From Candidatus Zixiibacteriota bacterium (GTDB lineage Bacteria > Zixibacteria > MSB-5A5 > GN15 > FEB-12): a DNA stretch of 64,000 nucleotides. Positions within the stretch are counted from its first letter, which is position 1. Each line of letters begins with the position of its first letter. This document shows positions 60,468-64,000 of this stretch, one piece after another. The position numbers and the translations under genes were made by a program. The stretch is from positions 22,411-86,410 of the forward strand of contig JBFLZR010000002.1 in NCBI GenBank assembly GCA_040756055.1, in the 5' to 3' direction. The notes beneath the pieces were generated by a model that saw only the letters and a list, made by a program, of their open reading frames with translations, was not told where the DNA came from and did no database searches.

Positions 60468-61381
60468 TGCTTCTTCTCCTTGCGCCGGCTTCTGAAATAG
60501 ATGACGTTACCGATAATTATGAACGACATAATGACAATGTGCGCCAGAGTCTGCGGGCCCATCATTTTCAGACCGGGCGAATCCATATCCTCAAACCGCT
60601 TGTGGGTGGTTTTCAAGACGTACTCATATTCGGCGGCGCCTTTCACCCCACCAAGGATACCGACAACCTGTTCAGGGTAATAAGGATACATTTGAGGGGC
60701 AATCACGGCCGCCACGCCTACCCCGACCGGAACGCCGGCCGGGTCACCCACGAAAAGGATCCACTCTTTCGGTCCGGGGGCACCTCCACCGATCGCTACG
60801 ACGAGGTCAAGATCGCGGCACGAGTTGATGCCGTCGAAGATACTGACACTGTCGAGCGGTACGCTATTGACGTCAGTTGGAAACATCTTCCTGAAGTTCG
60901 TAACGATGACATTGAGCACACCCTCGTTGCCCGCCTTGTAACCAAGACTCACATAATCGACACCGTCCACCTTCTCCGGGAAACCCGGTAGAATGTACTC
61001 GCTCAAGGACTGAGACAACAGCGCCTGTCCTGTCGCCCACAGGGACATGAATATTACCCGGTGTCCTTTCTCCAGACAGTGGCGGCTGATCGCATTGGCC
61101 ATCGGCTGTACTTCCGGAGCCATAGCCGGATCGAAGTCGAACGAGAGCAACACGGTAGATCCTGCGGGAAGACTTTCCACCTTGTCGAACAGGGCCTGTA
61201 CGACAGGGGTCGGTTTTTCAGAGAACGTGATCGGGAAAAGTATTGGGGCGGCAACCGCAATGAAGATAAACAGAAATATTATGCGACGGTCCACCTCACG
61301 GGCGAGGACCGACCTTATCAGAAGGGCCACGAGACCGCCAAATATGATAACAAGAGAGAGTATTATTCCTATGTTACCCAC
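60464..61381 (-). CDS. Module protein C, copy 2
   Basis: 305 residues. It has two N-terminal hydrophobic segments (about 5-22 and 32-50) where copy 1 has one, then the same alpha/beta soluble domain (VLLSFDFDPAMAPEVQPMAN, VDYVSLGYKAG, LDLVVAIGGGAPGPKEWI, GILGGVKGAAEYE) and a C-terminal helix. The glycine run VAIGGGAPGP resembles a ligand loop, but copy 1 lacks it, so a nucleotide role is not supported. It overlaps B by eight bases and D by four. Confidence 0.7.
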   Translation of the reverse strand: MGNIGIILSLVIIFGGLVALLIRSVLAREVDRRIIFLFIFIAVAAPILFPITFSEKPTPVVQALFDKVESLPAGSTVLLSFDFDPAMAPEVQPMANAISRHCLEKGHRVIFMSLWATGQALLSQSLSEYILPGFPEKVDGVDYVSLGYKAGNEGVLNVIVTNFRKMFPTDVNSVPLDSVSIFDGINSCRDLDLVVAIGGGAPGPKEWILFVGDPAGVPVGVGVAAVIAPQMYPYYPEQVVGILGGVKGAAEYEYVLKTTHKRFEDMDSPGLKMMGPQTLAHIVIMSFIIIGNVIYFRSRRKEKKQ

Positions 61382-62051
61382 GGTCTTCTCCCAGATAGGT
61401 ACGTTCTATACCGAGGATTAATCGCAACGACATCGACACCACGCCCAGACCGATACCAATAATAATGGCTCGCTGCCCCGCCAGATTCGGAGAATTCATA
61501 AGCCAAACGGCCAGGTTCGGGATCTGAAGCACCGAAAACGACTCCGGAATCCAGGCCGTCAGCATCGTTCCAAACGGAGTACGCCCCAGAAGGATGATGA
61601 AGGCCGCTATAAGAAGAATAGTAGCCTCGTTGTTCTTGGCTCGAAAAGCGCGGTAGGATGCCGAAGCGACAAAAAAGGCCAGTAGCGCGTACATCGTCGA
61701 CTGCAGCGGGTTGAGAATGTAATTGAATACCTCCTGAAACCAGGAACCTTCGGCTGTGACCTGCGCGGCAATTCCCCCATCGTTTCCTATCTTGAATAGT
61801 CCGATAATGAGCATGCAGAAAAACCCGATCAGGGTAACGATCGAAAACCACCAGTCCGCCTTGCGGCGTCTGAGCTTGGTAACATGAACCCGAACGAGAT
61901 TCCCGCCGCCCAAGAAAAAGGCAAATACCGCAATGATGTCAAAGAAAAGCGTGAAGTTCTCTCCGAGATTCTCCATCGGGGGAATAAAGACGGAGAAAAT
62001 CAGAAGCGCTCCTACGAAAAACGTAATAAACAGCGGTACCTGACGTCTCAT
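61374..62051 (-). CDS. Module protein B, copy 2
   Basis: 225 residues, shorter than copy 1 by about 45 residues in the middle. It is polytopic (about six helices) with the shared SYRAFRAKN and AGQRAIIIGIGLGVVSMSLRLILGIERTYLG. Between is a cytosolic-looking loop with VHVTKLRRRKADWW. It starts seven bases after A and its end overlaps C. Function unknown. Confidence 0.7.
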   Translation of the reverse strand: MRRQVPLFITFFVGALLIFSVFIPPMENLGENFTLFFDIIAVFAFFLGGGNLVRVHVTKLRRRKADWWFSIVTLIGFFCMLIIGLFKIGNDGGIAAQVTAEGSWFQEVFNYILNPLQSTMYALLAFFVASASYRAFRAKNNEATILLIAAFIILLGRTPFGTMLTAWIPESFSVLQIPNLAVWLMNSPNLAGQRAIIIGIGLGVVSMSLRLILGIERTYLGEDRG

Positions 62052-62058
62052 ATTTTAG

Positions 62059-63279
62059 TCACTTTGTCGAAAAAACGCCACTCAACCAGGCGACGACATC
62101 TTTCATGAATTGCACATCCCAGGCCTCACCTGCCGTCATGGCAATCACACCGACAATAATGGCTACCATGGCGATGCCCTTGCCTACATCCTGTCCCTTC
62201 AACGAACCCAGCTGCATCGGTTCTCCCGACAAATAAGCCGATGCGGCGAACAACTCTTCGCCGATCAAAGTAAAATCACATGCTGCGATGAAAAACGGAA
62301 TCTGCGCGGGCCGGGCCGTTCCGGCAATCTGAATAGCTCCGATATAATTGCCCGTCTCAGCGAGAATCAGCGATTCCGCGAAAAATGCACCGAGCAAAAA
62401 CACCGTGGCGGGTTTCTCGCGCACCATGATGCCATCGACCGCCGCCACATATCCGAACTGCTCGTCGGTAACATACGTCACCATGTCATCGCTGTATTTG
62501 TCCGGGCGACCGGCAGCCTGATACGAGGCTTTGACTGTTTCCCTGCCGGCCGTCATCACCAGAGATCGCGACGTCGGCATGAATATTCGGGTATCATAAT
62601 CGGCGATTACTCGTGAGATGCGCCCCAGGATAGTCAATGCCGCCAGTGTCTGAACATCATCCATATCGCGAATCCCGGGAATAAACAGTATCGGCCGACC
62701 CATTTCCGTTGCTCGTCCGACCGCGTCATCAACCGCCTCAAGTCCGGCGATCTTGCGGACGAACAACTGCTTGCCGCGGCGAGCGAAAGCTATAAACATT
62801 ACCACCGAGCCACCAACTATCAGCGCGATCAGAAAAAGCCACTTGCGCTCCATGTCGACCAGTTCCCACTCGGGAGACATCGGTGCCGTATGAGTGGATG
62901 ACACCTCGAAATTCTGCGACAGCGTGCCAACATAATAACTGTATGTGGAATCGGAATCGAGTCCCTCGTCCAGGTAGTGATTCACCGCGGGCGGCAACTC
63001 TCCCACCAGAACCGGCTCGCCGTCGTTCGTGATACGGTAAACCCGATAGCCGATAACTTTGCTGTCCAGCAACTGATCGTCAATAGACGGAACCCACTCA
63101 AGCGAGATGGCATCGCCGGCGTCGTACTTGTGATCGCTGGCTATCAAAGAGGTAACCGGCGCCACTTTGACAACGGTCGAATCCACAAGGGTATCAGATG
63201 GAATAATGTCCGGAGAACTGCCTTGAGCCAGCAATGATATGGGAAGAATCAGGAAAATTAGGAGGACTGAAAATCTCAT
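62059..63279 (-). CDS. Module protein A, copy 2 (DUF6754-like)
   Basis: 406 residues. It has a signal peptide (1-18, ending LLAQ), a single FN3-like domain (about 40-125, VTSLIASDHKYDAGDAISLEW ... YSYYVGTLS), a membrane helix (about 145-165) and the same conserved domain as copy 1: AVDDAVGRATEMGRPILF, ALTILGRISRVIADY, AESLILAETG, QIPFFIAACDFTLIGEELFAASAYL, LGSLKGQDVG. The helical insert of copy 1 is absent. It is the first gene of copy 2, 47 bases from the D gene of the third copy. Confidence 0.72.
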   Translation of the reverse strand: MRFSVLLIFLILPISLLAQGSSPDIIPSDTLVDSTVVKVAPVTSLIASDHKYDAGDAISLEWVPSIDDQLLDSKVIGYRVYRITNDGEPVLVGELPPAVNHYLDEGLDSDSTYSYYVGTLSQNFEVSSTHTAPMSPEWELVDMERKWLFLIALIVGGSVVMFIAFARRGKQLFVRKIAGLEAVDDAVGRATEMGRPILFIPGIRDMDDVQTLAALTILGRISRVIADYDTRIFMPTSRSLVMTAGRETVKASYQAAGRPDKYSDDMVTYVTDEQFGYVAAVDGIMVREKPATVFLLGAFFAESLILAETGNYIGAIQIAGTARPAQIPFFIAACDFTLIGEELFAASAYLSGEPMQLGSLKGQDVGKGIAMVAIIVGVIAMTAGEAWDVQFMKDVVAWLSGVFSTK

Positions 63280-63326
63280 TTCATGAATTTTTTAACCGGT
63301 AACGGTTATCCTCAGGCATGTCATGT

Positions 63327-63974
63327 CTATTTTATCATCCCCAGCCAGTCACCGAGCAAGAAGTCGATACGCCCAATCAACAGCGACATACGGCTCATAA
63401 CAGTGTAACCGAACGAAGCGCCGAATGTGATCATAAGAAAAAATACGCCGACCCTCGCGGTAACTCCAAAAGCCCCGGTATGGGCCTTGGAGAAAAAGAA
63501 ATAAACCAGTCCGCTGAAAGTACCGATGAATATGACGAAAGCACCAACGATAGCGCCAGTCCCGGCATCAAACCCACTCCCAAACGTTGTCGAGAACAGC
63601 GGTACCATGGTCGCCTGAACCTGGACCATCACGTTCGAGGCTACGTAGTTTATTAACCACAACCCGGCAGTGGCACCGACAATGAAAGCCAGCGGCCAGC
63701 GCGAGAGCCAACCAATTTTGGGAATCAGTCGCAAGAGCATCAGAAAACCAAGTACGGCTCCCACCCAGAGCATGGGATCTTCGCCCTTGCCGATCCAGAA
63801 CTTGCTGTAGAAATTGTCCCAGAAGTAAACCACGACCCAGTAACCGGCTGAAATACCCACAAAGATGGCCTCGGTGAGCTTATACCAGGGATTGTCTTTA
63901 TACAAAAATGAAAAGATACCCAGAGTCAAAAACGCTGCTAACCAGAGTGTAAAATGCTCGAATACGGCTTCCAT
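63327..63974 (-). CDS. Module protein D, copy 3
   Basis: 215 residues, the shortest D protein, with about five to six helices. It has the shared FSFLYKDNPWYKLTEAIFVG, SRWPLAFIVGATAGLW, LVYFFFSKAHTGAFG and FGASFGYTVMSRMS. The segment between helices 2 and 3 is shortened relative to copies 1 and 2. AAGGAG is nine bases before the ATG. Upstream sequence ends at the window edge; a stop codon lies just before, so a C gene of a third copy probably follows beyond 64000. Confidence 0.72.
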   Translation of the reverse strand: MEAVFEHFTLWLAAFLTLGIFSFLYKDNPWYKLTEAIFVGISAGYWVVVYFWDNFYSKFWIGKGEDPMLWVGAVLGFLMLLRLIPKIGWLSRWPLAFIVGATAGLWLINYVASNVMVQVQATMVPLFSTTFGSGFDAGTGAIVGAFVIFIGTFSGLVYFFFSKAHTGAFGVTARVGVFFLMITFGASFGYTVMSRMSLLIGRIDFLLGDWLGMIK

Positions 63975-64000
63975 TTAGTCTTGCTCCTTAGCCTTTCAGC

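Larger units (their letters stand above)
55603..63974 (-). repeat. Tandem array of a four-gene membrane module (two complete copies plus one gene of a third)
   Basis: Transcription order A-B-C-D repeats. Copy 1 is 58149-59621 (A), 57320-58135 (B), 56430-57308 (C), 55603-56427 (D). Copy 2 is 62059-63279, 61374-62051, 60464-61381, 59652-60467. A third D gene is at 63327-63974. Corresponding products share long similar stretches but differ enough to be old duplicates. Gaps are short and several genes overlap, so one transcript with one end terminator is likely. Confidence 0.85.

Noticed and set aside
63294..63307. Short hairpin AACCG-GTAA-CGGTT between module copies
   Set aside because: Only five base pairs and no U-tract on the transcribed strand, so it is not a terminator; it may be chance.
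1..64000. tRNA, rRNA, CRISPR arrays, insertion sequences or att sites
   Set aside because: Reading the intergenic regions on both strands showed no cloverleaf-like sequence, regularly spaced repeats, transposase or integrase gene.

Overview
The window looks like a chromosomal segment of a Gram-negative bacterium of the FCB type; candidate phylum Zixibacteria or a close relative is my best guess. The pointers are an outer-membrane receptor, a metalloprotease with a T9SS-like/FlgD-like C-terminal tail, bacterial-type GlnRS beside GltX, a FabL-type enoyl reductase, and an anaerobe-leaning gene set (ferredoxin-linked indolepyruvate oxidoreductase, PPDK, ADP-forming acyl-CoA synthetase, rubrerythrin/rubredoxin) alongside complex I and an octaheme cytochrome. 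This placement is inference; no rRNA is present to settle it. I saw no tRNA, rRNA, insertion sequence, prophage or CRISPR array.

Layout. 1-1.7 kb: start of a nuoABCD operon running off the left edge. 1.9-16.9 kb: one long, nearly gapless minus-strand run of 15 genes. It begins at a good sigma70-like promoter with manC, then SPOR lipoprotein, Sua5, an arginine-phosphatase-type LMW phosphatase, a DUF3108 protein, a deoxyhypusine-synthase-like protein, a formiminotransferase-cyclodeaminase, a PHP phosphatase, a secreted metalloprotease, an ECF S-component, an outer-membrane receptor, an HD protein, a UMF1-type MFS transporter, a PHP protein and a PHPT1/Janus-like protein. 17-22.4 kb: iorAB, butyrate kinase and two phosphotransbutyrylase paralogues. 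Together they would convert 2-oxo acids from amino acids to acyl-CoA, acyl phosphate and ATP. 22.5-26.8 kb: octaheme cytochrome, VOC protein, GT-C glycosyltransferase, mntP. 27-33.5 kb: Rrf2 regulator with a palindromic operator, then sufC-B-D-Rieske-sufS-sufU-sufT. 33.6-37.9 kb: MacAB-like ABC exporter. 38.0-38.5 kb: a small secreted protein behind a strong sigma54-type promoter. 38.6-41.5 kb: fabL, lipB, and a 2-oxoacid dehydrogenase E2. 41.6-49.3 kb: nadA, ferredoxin-NADP reductase, a peroxiredoxin with an in-frame UGA in place of its catalytic cysteine, glnS, a second peroxiredoxin, rubredoxin, rubrerythrin, gltX, DUF3566 protein. 49.5-55.2 kb: ADP-forming acyl-CoA synthetase, PPDK with a Lys/Ala-rich tail, a small basic YxRxY-repeat protein.

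55.6-64 kb: the least explained part. A four-gene membrane module (A: signal peptide, FN3-like domain, one TM, conserved cytoplasmic domain; B: polytopic; C: TM-flanked alpha/beta domain; D: polytopic) occurs in tandem at least twice, and the D gene of a third copy sits at the right edge. All copies run on the minus strand and end at one strong terminator. I consider this tandem module and the UGA-containing peroxiredoxin the two most interesting items here.
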